Origin: Oreocharis arfaki
Lineage: Eukaryota > Chordata > Aves > Passeriformes > Paramythiidae
Reading direction: 5' to 3'
DNA length: 64,000 nucleotides
NCBI GenBank assembly: GCA_013398015.1
Contig: VZRR01013741.1
Location: forward strand, 105,749-169,748
In this document: one piece after another, positions 27,148 through 37,626 of the stretch
How positions within the stretch are numbered: the first letter of the stretch is position 1
How the letters are laid out: each line of letters begins with the position of its first letter
The notes under the pieces: model-generated
The model's database searches: none
Seen by the model: the letters and a program-made list of their open reading frames with translations, nothing else
Told to the model about the DNA's origin: nothing
Program-made: the position numbers and the translations under genes

Positions 27148-27209
27148 TTCCCGAGCTCCTCGAAGAGCTGGTACTCGTCGGTGAAGCGTGTGCAGGTGGT
27201 CGAGGCCAT
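27148..27209 (-). CDS. CAMK2D: CAMK2D coding exon 1 (N-terminus)
   Basis: First coding exon of the CaMKII delta subunit, a Ser/Thr kinase activated by Ca2+/calmodulin that assembles into dodecamers and acts in heart, brain and other tissues. The minus strand reads MASTTCTRF...[10 protein letters not shown] (20 codons) plus AA, then the donor GTAAGG, so the exon is 62 nt and ends in phase 2. Joined to exon 2 it gives ELG-K-GAFSVV, the start of the glycine-rich ATP-binding loop. Two in-frame ATGs lie side by side (27210-27212 and 27207-27209). I chose the second because it has A at -3 and G at +4, whereas the first has C at -3. The known mammalian delta protein starts MASTTTC, so this copy has one Thr fewer. 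The isoform call rests on exons 1 and 2 together. Beta differs (YEDIG), and alpha and gamma begin MATI and MATT. Confidence 0.95.
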
Positions 27210-27280
27210 CATGAGGACGGGCGGCCGCCGGTGACTCCGGCGGCCGTGGACGGCGAGGCGGGGACGGCCGAGGGGCTGTG

Positions 27281-27304
27281 AGGCGAGGCGAGGTAAGGCG
27301 AGGC
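27281..27304. repeat. GAGGC pentamer repeat in the 5' UTR
   Basis: Imperfect tandem AGGCG-type pentamers (AGGCGAGGCGAGGTAAGGCG then AGGC) lying within the transcribed leader if the start site is upstream. Likely to vary in length between individuals. Confidence 0.7.
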
Positions 27305-27315
27305 TCCGCGCCGGC

Positions 27316-27344
27316 TTCTTCTCCTCCTCCTCCTCCTCTTCCCC
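27316..27344. repeat. CTC/GGA trinucleotide tract in the 5' UTR
   Basis: A pyrimidine-rich run made mainly of CTC triplets on the plus strand, hence GGA repeats in the CAMK2D sense strand, 107-135 bp before the start codon. Confidence 0.75.
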
Positions 27345-27407
27345 GCCACCGCCTCCTCTGGTGACGGCGTTGCCTCCGCGCCCTCCTCCGGTCTTCCCTC
27401 TCCCCTC

Positions 27408-27726
27408 NNNNNNNNNNNNNNNNNNNNNNNNNNNNNNNNNNNNNNNNNNNNNNNNNNNNNNNNNNNNNNNNNNNNNNNNNNNNNNNNNNNNNNNNNNNNN
27501 NNNNNNNNNNNNNNNNNNNNNNNNNNNNNNNNNNNNNNNNNNNNNNNNNNNNNNNNNNNNNNNNNNNNNNNNNNNNNNNNNNNNNNNNNNNNNNNNNNNN
27601 NNNNNNNNNNNNNNNNNNNNNNNNNNNNNNNNNNNNNNNNNNNNNNNNNNNNNNNNNNNNNNNNNNNNNNNNNNNNNNNNNNNNNNNNNNNNNNNNNNNN
27701 NNNNNNNNNNNNNNNNNNNNNNNNNN
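27408..27726. other. Assembly gap (319 N) in the CAMK2D promoter
   Basis: A run of unknown bases within the CpG island. Its right flank begins directly with a GC-rich tandem repeat, and its left flank is a C/T-rich 5' UTR tract. Extreme GC content and tandem repetition probably caused the assembly failure, so the true length may differ from 319. Open frames of about 250 residues that cross it are artefacts. Confidence 0.99.
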
Positions 27727-27729
27727 GCG

Positions 27730-27737
27730 TGACGTCA
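27730..27737. promoter_or_regulatory. Palindromic CRE, copy 1
   Basis: A perfect TGACGTCA, the full cAMP response element bound by CREB/ATF factors, in the CpG island about 520 bp (including the gap) upstream of the CAMK2D start codon. CREB-family binding is inferred from the motif. Confidence 0.7.
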
Positions 27738-27789
27738 CAGCAGCCCCGGCCGCGCCGAGGAGGGGGGGACACACCCCCCGGGCACCTCG

Positions 27790-27797
27790 TGACGTCA
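27790..27797. promoter_or_regulatory. Palindromic CRE, copy 2
   Basis: A second perfect TGACGTCA, exactly 60 bp from the first and inside the second copy of the tandem repeat. Two full-length CREs in a TATA-less CpG promoter suggest CREB/ATF input to CAMK2D. This is inference from the motif. Confidence 0.7.
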
Positions 27798-27852
27798 CGG
27801 CAGCCCCAGCCGCGTGCGGGGGGGCGGGGGGGGCGCGCAGGCACGCGCGCAT

Positions 27853-27864
27853 CGCGCGTGCGCC
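27853..27864. promoter_or_regulatory. NRF1-like site
   Basis: CGCGCGTGCGCC matches the NRF1 consensus (YGCGCRTGCGCR on this strand) at 11 of 12 positions, missing only the last. It lies in a GCGC-rich stretch, so chance occurrence is possible. Confidence 0.4.
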
Positions 27865-28056
27865 GGGTCGCGACCGTCACCGCGGCCGCGGGGCAGCTGC
27901 GCCCGCCCGGGAAGGGACCCGCGGGAGGGACCGCGCACATCGAGCCCCGCACCGCCCCGACGCGGAACGGCCCCGGGGTTTATCCCGCGGGAGGGGACCG
28001 CCAGGACGTGGAATAACGCCGTGCCTGCTGCGCAGAGCGCCGGGAAGGGCTGGGGA

Positions 28057-28074
28057 CACGTGTGACATGTCACA
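28057..28074. promoter_or_regulatory. E-box overlapping a 14-bp palindrome
   Basis: CACGTG (28057-28062) overlaps the perfect palindrome TGTGACATGTCACA (28061-28074) at the upstream edge of the CpG island. CACGTG is the site of USF/MYC-type bHLH factors. The palindrome resembles a T-box or bZIP inverted site, but I cannot assign a factor. Confidence 0.4.
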
Positions 28075-28099
28075 GCAAACGGCTGTCTCGGTCTCTTCC

Positions 28100-28253
28100 A
28101 CAGAACCCCGGAATATCCTGAGTTGGAAGGAACCCACAAGGATTATCAAAGACCAACTCCTGGCCCTGCACAGGACACCCCCAAAAATCCCACCCTGTGC
28201 CTGACAGTGTTGTCCAAATGCTCCTTGAGCTCTGGTAGCCTTGGGGCTGTGAC
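28100..28253 (-). mobile_element. CR1 LINE 3'-end fragment (minus) beside the CpG island
   Basis: It reads ATATCCTGAGTTGGAAGGAA, then a CCAACTCCTGGCCCTGCACAGGACACC-like block and TGTCCAAATGCTCCTTGAGC, all standard for the reverse complement of avian CR1 3' ends. It lies about 40 bp beyond the upstream limit of the CpG island. No coding potential remains. Confidence 0.92.
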
Positions 28254-31200
28254 TTGAACACAGAATGGGGAGGGGGTCACCAAGACACCCGAAGGGCATT
28301 TAAACCTTTTCGATAAACCCGAATGGCTTTTGTTCCTTTGTGATCAACTAAGTGGTGGTGAGCCGAGGGAAGAGTTAAATCCGCACCTGCACAGCGCTTT
28401 AAGCATTAGCTTGGGTACAAGCAGAGCTCCGCTACAAACGGCAGCCTGGAGCATCTCCATCCTCATTTTGATAAGTGAGAAGACACACACACAAAATACA
28501 CCCACAAAGGGCTTTACATTAAACCTCTGGAGTTTCCAGAATCAGCATCCAGAGCTGTGGTCTCGCAGGAAGAGTTAAAACCTGTCAGCCCTTCCCAAAA
28601 GGAACATGAATCTACGACAGGAATGCCAGAGCCTACATACGAAGGTAGTTTTCCTCTGGGTGAGGCAGCTGTGCCTCGTACAAACACAATGAATTCATGA
28701 CATAAAGGTGGCAGCAAAGAGACTTTGGAACTCACGAGCAAGTACAGAGCATTTACTCCATCAGTTCCTCTCCAGGGAAACACACCGTGCAGCAGTGCCA
28801 GTACAGAGAAACTGGAGGATGTTTCAATTTAGACCAGCAAGAATGGATCTACTCCCACATCCGTGAAGGGACTGTGCATTACAAAGCACTCCAAACCTTA
28901 GTGTATTTCTAAGTCCCCTCAAAAAAACCCCCCAAAACATGGAAGTCGTGCGTCCTTAGGTATAACATCTGCACAAATAACACAATCAGCAGTGCTGAAC
29001 ACCCAGGGTGGGCTGATGATTGGATTTAAGGGGAGCTGTCTGCCAGGTTCCTTATCCAGATATACACAGATACGAAAAAATTAAACATATTCCCCTGGCA
29101 CTACGTCACTTTTTCCCTAACGATATGTTCTGACAACAAGCATTTGGCCCAAGTATCTGCTATGGCTCTGCCATACAGTTATTATTTAATAAAAAAAAAG
29201 TTCAGAAAAAATTATTAAATTCAGTTTCAATTCACCTTCTTGTTGATGTTTTGTGGTTTTTTAAATGCCATTTTAAGGATGAGCGATCCAAGCTGAGATT
29301 TTAAAAAAAATCCTTTTTGTTTTCCTCACATTTTTAAATCTGAAAAAAGACAAGAAGGGGCCGAGGAGTTCCTAGAGAAATATCAAGCATGAATTTTATC
29401 ATAGGAGGCAAGGAAAGAAAGTATTTGTTTACAAGATCAGTATCACAGGACTAGATGAATTTCTGTAAGGAGAGACACCAGGGAAGTGACAAGTAGCCTG
29501 GAAACACTTCAGATGAGAGGGTTTTTTCTCCTTAAAACAATCATGTCTTAATTGTAGCTCACTCCTGAGCTGAAAGAAAACCTTAATTTGTAGCTGCCGT
29601 TTAAATACTTCATACATTCCCCAAATTCCTCCTGAGCAGACCAAAGTAGGCAGGATGGCAGCCAAGGATCTGGTCCATGAGGTGAAATTCTAAAAGCTGG
29701 TTAGAGCTTCAGACTTCTATTAAGGCCACAGAAACAATTTATCTGTTGTTGAACGAAGTCAGATCTCAACAATGAAGCAAATAAATGCTTAAAAGCCATC
29801 CCAGGGCACATTTTTCTTCTCCAAAAGGTTTTCAAGAGAGCAGTTCAAGCCTGTAAGCAACTGAAGTCGTTCTCTTAAAACTCCTGAAGTTTAACAAAAT
29901 GTTACAGCTAAGTGGAATGAATTATATATTCAACTTTACACCGAAACATTTATTGTGGCAAAGGAAATTGTACTTCTTTTAAGAGTTTGCTATTCAGAGA
30001 GGTCTTCGCTTTGTATGGCTTTACTTCAAGACTGCCAAAGTGAGGCTTTTGTTTTACTTCCGACCTTGCAAACACAAATTTTCAATTTTCTTACGTTTTG
30101 CAGGAGACAGAAAGCTTCCAAGAGGTCATCTGTGGGGACAGCTCATTATGAGGGCTGCTAGCAATAATGTATGTTTAGTTCGTGAACAATGCAACAGCCA
30201 CTTACAGTAGAGATCTAGGCAGAAAATGCCCAGGAAACCTGAGTAATCTGGGGTTTAGATAAACACTCACTTTATGATCAGATGGTCTTTAACAGAAATC
30301 TTGGTCCTTCCCAGGGCTGCACATATTCCTGTGGCAAAGCACTTACTGCCTTGGGGCACCTGAGGATGACACTGGAGCAGTTGGAGGTACAACACTGCAG
30401 TAAAGCAGTGGAAAGATCAAAAACATACGTGGAAACCAGGAAAGATGTAAGAACAGGGCAAAAAAAGAGGATCAACTGGGAGAAATCACACAGGAAATAC
30501 ATGGGTTTGCAGTTCATTGTAACAGCTGGAACTGGAGGCACAGATTTCAGGTCAGTGTGGAATTCTCAGCTGCACCACGTGTTGTACCTCTCTTATTCTC
30601 TCATTGGAGCTGCTGGACTTTGCTAAGTAAAGCTTTTGGGGGGCAGAAGGACTGGTGACATCGTGCCAGAGACTCACTCCCTCCTTTCCAAGTGATGAAG
30701 GTGGTCTAAGGCCTGTCCCAATGCCTTCTGCTGGAGCAGCTCCCTCACCACCACCTTCCAACCAGTGCTGACCCCAGAAGCTGGTGCCAGTCCCAGACAT
30801 CCCAGGACTGTGGTGGAGATCCACAGTGGAGCTGCTGCACCTGCCCCAGAACTTGTTTTCTTCCCCTGGAGAAGCTCCCTCAGTACAGCTGTCCCACCAT
30901 GTGTGCATAAGCACTTGGAGAAGTAGATCCTTGAAGGTTCCCCAAAGAAAAGGAATTATTTATCCATGTCTTACACTCCTGGCGAGCACCCTGCTGCCCG
31001 AGCAGGGCAGTGTGTGTGCTCTCTCTCCCTCTGCTGCTGGAGCACTCTTAGGTGGGGATTAATTTACTCCTCAGTGAACCAGAAAGATGTTGGCAGAATA
31101 ACTGATTTGATAGCTCAGTGATTCTGTCACGCTCTCGCTATGCAGGAGACCAAAGGTTCTCTCTGGCCTAAAAAAGCATCCTAACAGGCTGGGAGGCATT

Positions 31201-31692
31201 GCTGGCCACTTAACTCCTGCCTCCGGTAGCACCACAGGGAGGAAGAGATGAAAAATTAATGCCTTATTTTTTATCTTTCTGTGTGCAGCAAGGACAAAAA
31301 CACAGGCTGAGCAAAACAGATGTTTTCATTTGTTTGCACTGGAAAGAAACAAGAAATGCTCTTGATAGGATTCAATTTCGTCCCAGAATTTTAAAGAATA
31401 CATTTTCCTTCTCCTTTTTTCTTTTCTATTTGAAGTATTCTTAATTAAGAATGCTCCTTTAAAATAATGCTTTTGAAAAGAGTGATTTCTTTTTAATGCA
31501 CTTGTGCTGGTTATTTTGAGTTGAGTAATTTTTAATGAATTCTTAGCAAATAAAATATTCCATTATTTACACAGTTCTTCTTACAAGCAATTAGAGTCAG
31601 TAACACTCCATGAATAAGACCTTTTGCCACTGGCTTTCATGACATGGATTTGAAATACAAATATTACTAAAGAAAGATACTTCGAGTCGTGA
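28254..31692. other. Intergenic, upstream of CAMK2D
   Basis: AT-rich sequence between two CR1 fragments with only short unrelated open frames. The segment 30640-30930 is locally GC-rich with open frames on both strands, but none resembles a known protein. An undetected non-coding RNA or short exon cannot be ruled out. Confidence 0.7.
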
Positions 31693-31912
31693 ATTAAATG
31701 TTCCCTGTGATGGAGGGGAGGCCCTGGCACAGGTTGCCCAGAGGAGCTGTGGCTGCCCCATCTCTGGAAGTGTTCCAGGCCCAGCTGGATGGGGCTTAGA
31801 GCAACCTGGTCTAGTGGAAGGTGTCTCTGCCCATGGCAGGGGGTTGGAATGAGATGAGCTTTGAGATCCTTTCCAACCCAAACCATCCTGTGATTCCACG
31901 ATTTTGTGATTT
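31693..31912 (+). mobile_element. CR1 LINE 3'-end fragment (plus)
   Basis: It contains the standard CR1 3' sequence GGCACAGGTTGCCCAGAGGA, then the CTGGATGGGGCTT, CTGCCCATGGCAGGGGGTTG and CTTTCCAACCCAAACC blocks. It ends with decayed octamers (TGTGATTCCACGATTTTGTG). The opposite strand carries an open frame of 170 residues that is only antisense CR1 plus flank. Confidence 0.95.
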
Positions 31913-32937
31913 CTGGAAGTTTTAGCACCAGTCTTGAACCCTGTGTGATTGGCTGACTCAGAGAGGACAAATGTATCTCCTTCGAGAGCTCCCAGGGGTT
32001 TGTTACTTTTGGTTCAGTGATGACAGACTCTGGGATATATGTGCATTTCTCTGGCCTGGTAGGAGGACTGATTTGAATATTACTTCGCCACATAATCCAA
32101 GAGAAAGATATGCATGTGAAAAGCTGGCTGTGACAACCTCAATATCACCAAGGTGAGAAACTAAGTATGATCTTGGCTGACATACTCCACAGAGGCTGCC
32201 CGGGCTGCAAAGGAAGCAGGAAACACAGGAGTCTGCATTCGCACGCCAGCACTGAAATTGTGCTGAGTCTTCATTCTGAATGCTTTTGGTGAGTGTTTTG
32301 TAAACATTTCCAGGCATTTCCTAAAAAAAATGAGGGAGGTGACTCCAAGCCATTTCATCTGCCACATGTTTTAGATTCAGAGCATCCTTTCTATGGAGGA
32401 AGTTGAAGAAGGAAATTAGTAACAACATCCCCTGCTTCCCATCCACAGGCACTCCCAGCACTGGAGATGAGAAGGCTTCCCAAGAGGACGGAGCAGTAAC
32501 AGAGTTAACCAGAGCCGATAAAGAGGCAGGCTGGAATTTTATGGGGGAAATAAGTAATAACACTGAGATTTTAAAAGTAGAGGAACATGCTCAGAGCAGT
32601 GAGAAAAGGGAAAAATGTTGATGATTAATAGTTTGGACCGACTGAACTGAAAAGATTTGGTCGGAAAAGGATTTTCTCAGATCTTAAGAGAAACCAGTGC
32701 ATAGGAGATGCTGTTGACTGCGAAGAAGCTGAATTTTGAGACAAACACAGTTGGGAGACTGTGGAGGCTATAAATCTAAGTAGAAGAGAAATGCAGCAGC
32801 TGGTTTTGTGACCCAGACAGCAGGGAGTGCTCATAGCAAGAATAAAACGAACAGACCTAAGAATAAGGATCTGCACAACTTCCAAACCGTGCCCCTGATC
32901 ACCACGCCTACTTGTCTATGACATTTCTGCAGGGATA
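31913..32937. other. Intergenic, nothing recognised
   Basis: Unique-looking sequence between two CR1 fragments. Short open frames occur on both strands with no recognisable domain. No repeats or RNA genes seen. Confidence 0.65.
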
Positions 32938-33075
32938 ATGACTCCAACACTTCCCTGGGCAGCATGTGCCAGGGATGGAAAACCTTTTCCATGAGGAAAT
33001 TTTTCCTCATATTCAACCTAAAACTCCTTTGGTGCAACTTGAAGCCATTTGTTCTTGTCCTTATCTCTTGTTCCC
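32938..33075 (-). mobile_element. CR1 LINE fragment (minus)
   Basis: The blocks CCCTGGGCAGCATGTGCCAG, TTTTTCCTCATATTCAACCT and GGTGCAACTTGAAGCCATTT, followed by CTTGTCC, match the reverse complement of a more internal part of the CR1 3' region than the other fragments. The terminal octamers are absent. Boundaries are approximate and similarity stops near 33075. Confidence 0.85.
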
Positions 33076-36000
33076 CCTGCTTTCATGGTACCAAGCGCTG
33101 CTGTAATGAGCTCTACCATTCTCAGTTCATCAAGCAAATTAAAGAGGATCCCATCAGTTCTGTGCCCACATCCTCCCCAGACACACAATAAAGTGCAAAG
33201 TGTTTGCCTCTGGCTTACACTTGGCTTAGGTGAGCGAAATGAAGACCATCTCCTCCACTTGACAGAAGCTCCTTCCCCATTCTGATTTCTATCCAGAAAT
33301 TTTTCTGATTCCAAATTACAGGGAGGTCTTTCCATTTATTAAAAAGAAAATAGACCTGGTAAAATCCAGAGGAAACAAAAATATGGTATTTCCTGGATAA
33401 TATCCCTATAGAGAAGTAGCTTCTCAGTTTCTCCATTAGAAAACCTTTTGCCAGAGATCACTTGAAATATGGTTGACACACGAAATGAAATATATATAAA
33501 TCCAGCAGGAAATGGTAACAGATTTTAGTAGACAATAGACACACATTAGTTACGTGCACTCACCAACAAGAAGGCTTGGATTGCCTTATCCTGGGAAAAA
33601 CAAGGATCAGCAGTATACACATGGAGCTGTAGCAGATGTACCATCAGTGCAGGCAGGCAATGGAAAGGGTGCAAAAAACACTATCGCAGAGAAAAAAAAT
33701 TATATCAGACATAGGAAAATGTTATTCCCATATTTAAACATGATTTTAGGCACAATTTCAAATATTTTAAGGTTTTTAAAATCTGAACAGTAGTTAAAAG
33801 ATTTAGACAGGGTTTAAAGTGTTTTAGAAGCTTCTGAAGTATTGCAAAGGCATAAATTTATACCAATATAAATTCAGAATAACTGAGAATTAAACAATCA
33901 TAGGACTGTGGAGTAATTTTGAACTCTGTCCTCCAGCGAGATGGGTGACAAAGTTGGTATTCTATGGGATCCCTTCAGCACCACCACAACAGAAATATGG
34001 AACAGTGTTACTACTCTGAGGAGCTGCTCAGTGCCTCCTCCTGCTCTCACAAGTGAGGTTACAGAAGAGCAGTAATAACACAGACAAACTGTACTACCAG
34101 TGAAAACATGCACTGAGGAGAAAACTCCTTTCAGCTCATGTGTAGGAGTAGGAAAGCATGCTGATGTTATTTTAGGAGAAGATTCTTCTATTATTTGCCA
34201 CATGGTAATTCCAAAATATCCTAATGAAGTAATAGTGTCTGTATGGATTTCTGCATGCTGATATAAATGTACACACACATATAATGGCTAAGAGATTCTA
34301 CATCTTGATAATTAATTGGATACATGTGGGAGCCATCTGGACCACCCAATTTCCAGTGTTATTCCTTTCAAAACTTGCTGAACCCTAAATTATCACAGCT
34401 TTTTAGGCACATTGGCTGTAATTACCGTGGTGCTGGGACATTGCGCATCCAGCCTCTGTGAGCCCTTTGGCTGCCTCCTCTGGGCACTTTAGTAATGAAG
34501 GAACTCAGTAGAGCTTTCTTTTGTTGGAATAAATCCTTCCTAACACACAGTGCTGGATAAATCAGGGGGTTTATGATCACCTAGACAATGTTAAGTGACA
34601 AGCAGTGGAAAATAACTCAGTCAGCAGGGCTGAGTGCAGTATCTGTGCCCAGTTTCCTGAAATGGAAGAGGTCACCCAACTGGAGACAAATTCCACGTAC
34701 TTCTCTGCACAAAGGTGTGCCTGTAGATGGACAGACAAAGCCTTCTTTGGACTGCCTGTGGGCTCCTTCTGGAGTGACTGCCTTGATTTCCCCCATCACC
34801 AAAAGATTATGGATAACACTGATCAAACAACAACTGCTGTCACAGTGTTGATCAGGAGTTTTTATTTCTATGTATATTATGACACACATACAACTACAGA
34901 CCTCTGCAGGGATCCTTCTTCCAGGCTCTGAATGCTGCTGTGTTGGGTGTATCCAGAGGAAAAGCACCTGACAAGCAGGGGACAGTAGCTGGATGTCATC
35001 AGGAGGAGCAGCTCCCGGTGCTGTAAATTGCATCAGTGATGTCCAGCCTAGAGAGTAACTAGGAACAGAGTCACTCCAAAGGGCCACCCTGGATAAAAGC
35101 TTCCCTCCTAATGCACTGCAATCTTCTTTTCTTCTGTATAGCAGGGAACAAAATGTCATCCCCACCTGTTTCTCTCTCTTTTTTTTAAGTTACTTTAAAA
35201 ATGTCAAACTGTATTGGTTATCTATTGTCATTTACAAGAGCAGAGATTCGTGCCTCATCTTAGTGCATGATTTGTACCAGTGTGTGTCACACAGGTGTTT
35301 TCTGGTCCTTCTTTCTCCTTAAAACATGTTCTGTTTGTGCTCACTCAAAGCACAGTTTTTTTAACTTTGAGAAATAGTTTCTGAGACTTCACAAGTTGCA
35401 GAAACAGATTGCTTGGAGGTTTTTTGTCAGTATTTGCAGGGCAGGTATTAGAGAAAGTTACTTTAAAGTATCCCTTTGAACAGCAGTGCTGTGGAATGAT
35501 TCACTTCCAGCTCACTTCTGTTAGAATTCAGAGAAACAAATTGATTTTTTCCCCCCTTTTAAATTCTATTTGAGTTTTGAAACATTGGTAATTATTCAGC
35601 CTGTATTTCATGACACGAACTGCTAACCCTGGATTTGTTTGGGGGTTTTACTGCTGTTTTTAGCAAACAGAAGGTGTCAAACCCAAACTAGGTTTCATAA
35701 CAAAGCCATTACATAACTGCCCAATTAGCAGCTTGTTCAGTGCTATTAATAGCAGCTCCACATCCAACCCGCTTTGTGTAGTGCTACAATAACTGGCAAG
35801 AGGAGGCTTCTCATTAGTTATTCATTCTCAGAGGAGAATAAATGAACTTGGTGGAGATTTATGAGATGCAGAGTGACGTGCTGTTTATTAGCTGCCAGGC
35901 TGCTGCCTCTTCCACTGCTCTCTGCTTTTCCTGACTCCCAGGAGGTGTTCAGTCCCGTAGACCATCCCTGTGTGGACATCTTGTGTGCACCCCAGACAGA

Positions 36001-36580
36001 GACACAGCTCCCACCAAGGTGGGCTCAAAGCCAGGAACCCTTGAAGTCTTTTTCTCTGGAAGAGGGTCTATAATTTGATGTTACCTTTCATTGACTGACA
36101 CGCTGTAACTGCTTTTCCAGTGACAGTGATGTTTCAGCTCACAGTTGGCTGCTGTGGTCCTCCATTTCAGCTGTTTTGGGCTGGATGTTGGTCATGCTGT
36201 GACCACTCAAGCCCAGACACACACCCAGAGCAATGTGAAATGTCTTTTGAAAGAAATTTTTTTTACTGGAGTTTTGATCATTTTAAGTGACTTGAGCTGC
36301 TGACCACAGAATCTGATGCAGAACTTCTTGTAACATTTTGCACAAGACTTTTTGTTCCCAAAGAGAGATCAGATCTGACTTCTATTTTTGAAATAGGCCA
36401 CTTTAAGTGTTGCAGCATGTGAGCTGGTTTGATCTTACATTCCTCTGTTCCTGAATACCAACGTGGAAATAAAGCATTTGTGAAGAGATTTTCCGTGGCC
36501 TGATGACAACCTTACACTCTTTACCACAGTAACTTCCTTTTATATTGGATCTCTCATCTAACAAAAAGATGGGTCAAATC

Positions 36581-36631
36581 CATATATATATATATATACA
36601 CACATATATATACATATATACACATATACAT
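36581..36631. repeat. TA/CA microsatellite
   Basis: Alternating purine-pyrimidine tract of about 51 bp made of TA runs broken by CA steps. It can melt easily and is likely length-polymorphic. Confidence 0.93.
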
Positions 36632-37573
36632 GTTTCTAAAATAATTTCTTCTCCTCAGGTCCATATTCTCTTCTCCTTGGGTACCTCCACTGCTCCTGAA
36701 TTCAGACTGGTTAAGATTTTACCTCTCTTCACTGTATCATGATTCCCATCAGCTGCTGTCTATGAGGATACCAGAGTCTCTTCCAGTCCTTTTCCCTAGA
36801 AACAAGTTGCTTCAGAATTAAGGATTTACTTACATCAGTACAAAATGAGCTGCATAATTAAAGGGTTTGACTGAATATTGATTCAGGTTTCTGTTCCTGC
36901 ATTGCTTCCTTGTTCACATAGTTGTTCTTCAGCCCTCTGTACTTGTCCTACAGTTACATGTCCTCCCTGGGGAAAAGAAAAAGAAAACAAGATGAGAGAG
37001 ATTTCCAGAGTCACCTACGTGGGTTAGCTGAAGTAGAAAAAGAACAGGCACATTCTTTCATGGGCTTATTGAATCACACATTGTAAATCTCCAACAATAT
37101 TTTTCCTTTGGTTTGTCATTTCATTTCTTCCTCCTATCCATGTTCTCACTTTTCTCTCCTACCATAAACTATTCAATCATCAATGTAAAACGTAAAACTG
37201 GAATGCAAAAACATGAAATGTAAACACTTTTTTTCTGTCCCTACATAATCTCTGGTGTTCTGCATAAGTATAATCATAAATATTTTTATTTTCTTTTCTG
37301 TACTATCGTGACAATATATTAATTTTTTATATTCACATATTAATCATCCATTTCAGTGAGATTCATTATATATTTTGTCCTTTCTTACACATTTTTATAC
37401 CTGCAAGATGCACAAAGAGCCCCACACTGCTCATGTACAATGAGGGTGCTATTCACAATCCAGGCGGTCTCCCCACCTTTTCCATCTGTGGCTAATTCAG
37501 CATAAAGAAAGTCTTGGGTTGCTGGTGGGAAAGTGGAGAAAAAATGGTTGGACTTGAGATTCCACCACTTTTT

Positions 37574-37626
37574 GTTCTTTCACACTGAAAGGAAGTATGT
37601 TCTTTCATACTTCAGTGTGTAAGAAC
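37574..37626. repeat. Imperfect hairpin-forming inverted repeat
   Basis: GTTCTT, CACACTGAA and GTATG on the left pair with CATAC, TTCAGTGTG and AAGAAC on the right. This gives 20 base pairs with one T-T mismatch, a 5-nt bulge (AGGAA) and a 6-nt loop. It is shorter than a usual microRNA precursor, so I do not call an RNA gene. Confidence 0.75.

Larger units (their letters stand above)
27210..27407 (-). other. CAMK2D: CAMK2D 5' UTR (visible part, up to the gap)
   Basis: On the minus strand the 198 bp before the chosen start codon run to the edge of the assembly gap and are very GC-rich. They include a GGA-rich purine tract (complement of 27316-27344) and a GCCTC pentamer repeat (complement of 27281-27304). 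The short stretch directly before the ATG (CCGCCCGTCCTC) resembles what I recall of mammalian CAMK2D leaders, which is from memory only. An extra in-frame ATG sits immediately upstream of the chosen start. Whether all of this is transcribed depends on the unplaced start site. Confidence 0.6.
27728..27814. repeat. GC-rich tandem repeat, two copies 60 bp apart, each with a CRE
   Basis: Two 27-bp segments, 27728-27754 and 27788-27814, differ at only two positions. Both begin CGTGACGTCAC and end in a GCCGCG block. The spacer holds a G7-ACACA-C6 inverted repeat (27762-27779) that can fold into a hairpin. The first copy starts one base after the assembly gap, so further copies may be hidden in the gap. 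Confidence 0.85.
26640..28060. promoter_or_regulatory. CAMK2D: CpG island and CAMK2D promoter region
   Basis: Base composition changes sharply from AT-rich intron to GC- and CpG-rich sequence at about 26640 and returns to normal at about 28060. The island covers intron 1, coding exon 1, the 5' UTR, a 319-base gap and about 330 bp of upstream promoter. No TATA box is visible upstream of the coding start on the minus strand. Candidate elements are two CRE palindromes, G-runs of GC-box type near 27818-27833, an NRF1-like site and an E-box at the upstream edge. This is typical of a broadly expressed, TATA-less promoter. The transcription start cannot be placed because the gap falls where it may lie. 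Confidence 0.88.

Noticed and set aside
27094..27952. Open frames of about 250 residues spanning the promoter
   Set aside because: They read straight through the 319-N gap and through GC-rich leader DNA in frames other than CAMK2D.
31581..32093. 170-residue open frame on the minus strand
   Set aside because: Much of it is antisense to the CR1 fragment at 31693-31912, so it is a repeat artefact.
34617..35165. 182-residue open frame on the minus strand
   Set aside because: No recognisable domain, irregular composition, and no splice or promoter context. Frames of this size are expected occasionally in 64 kb.
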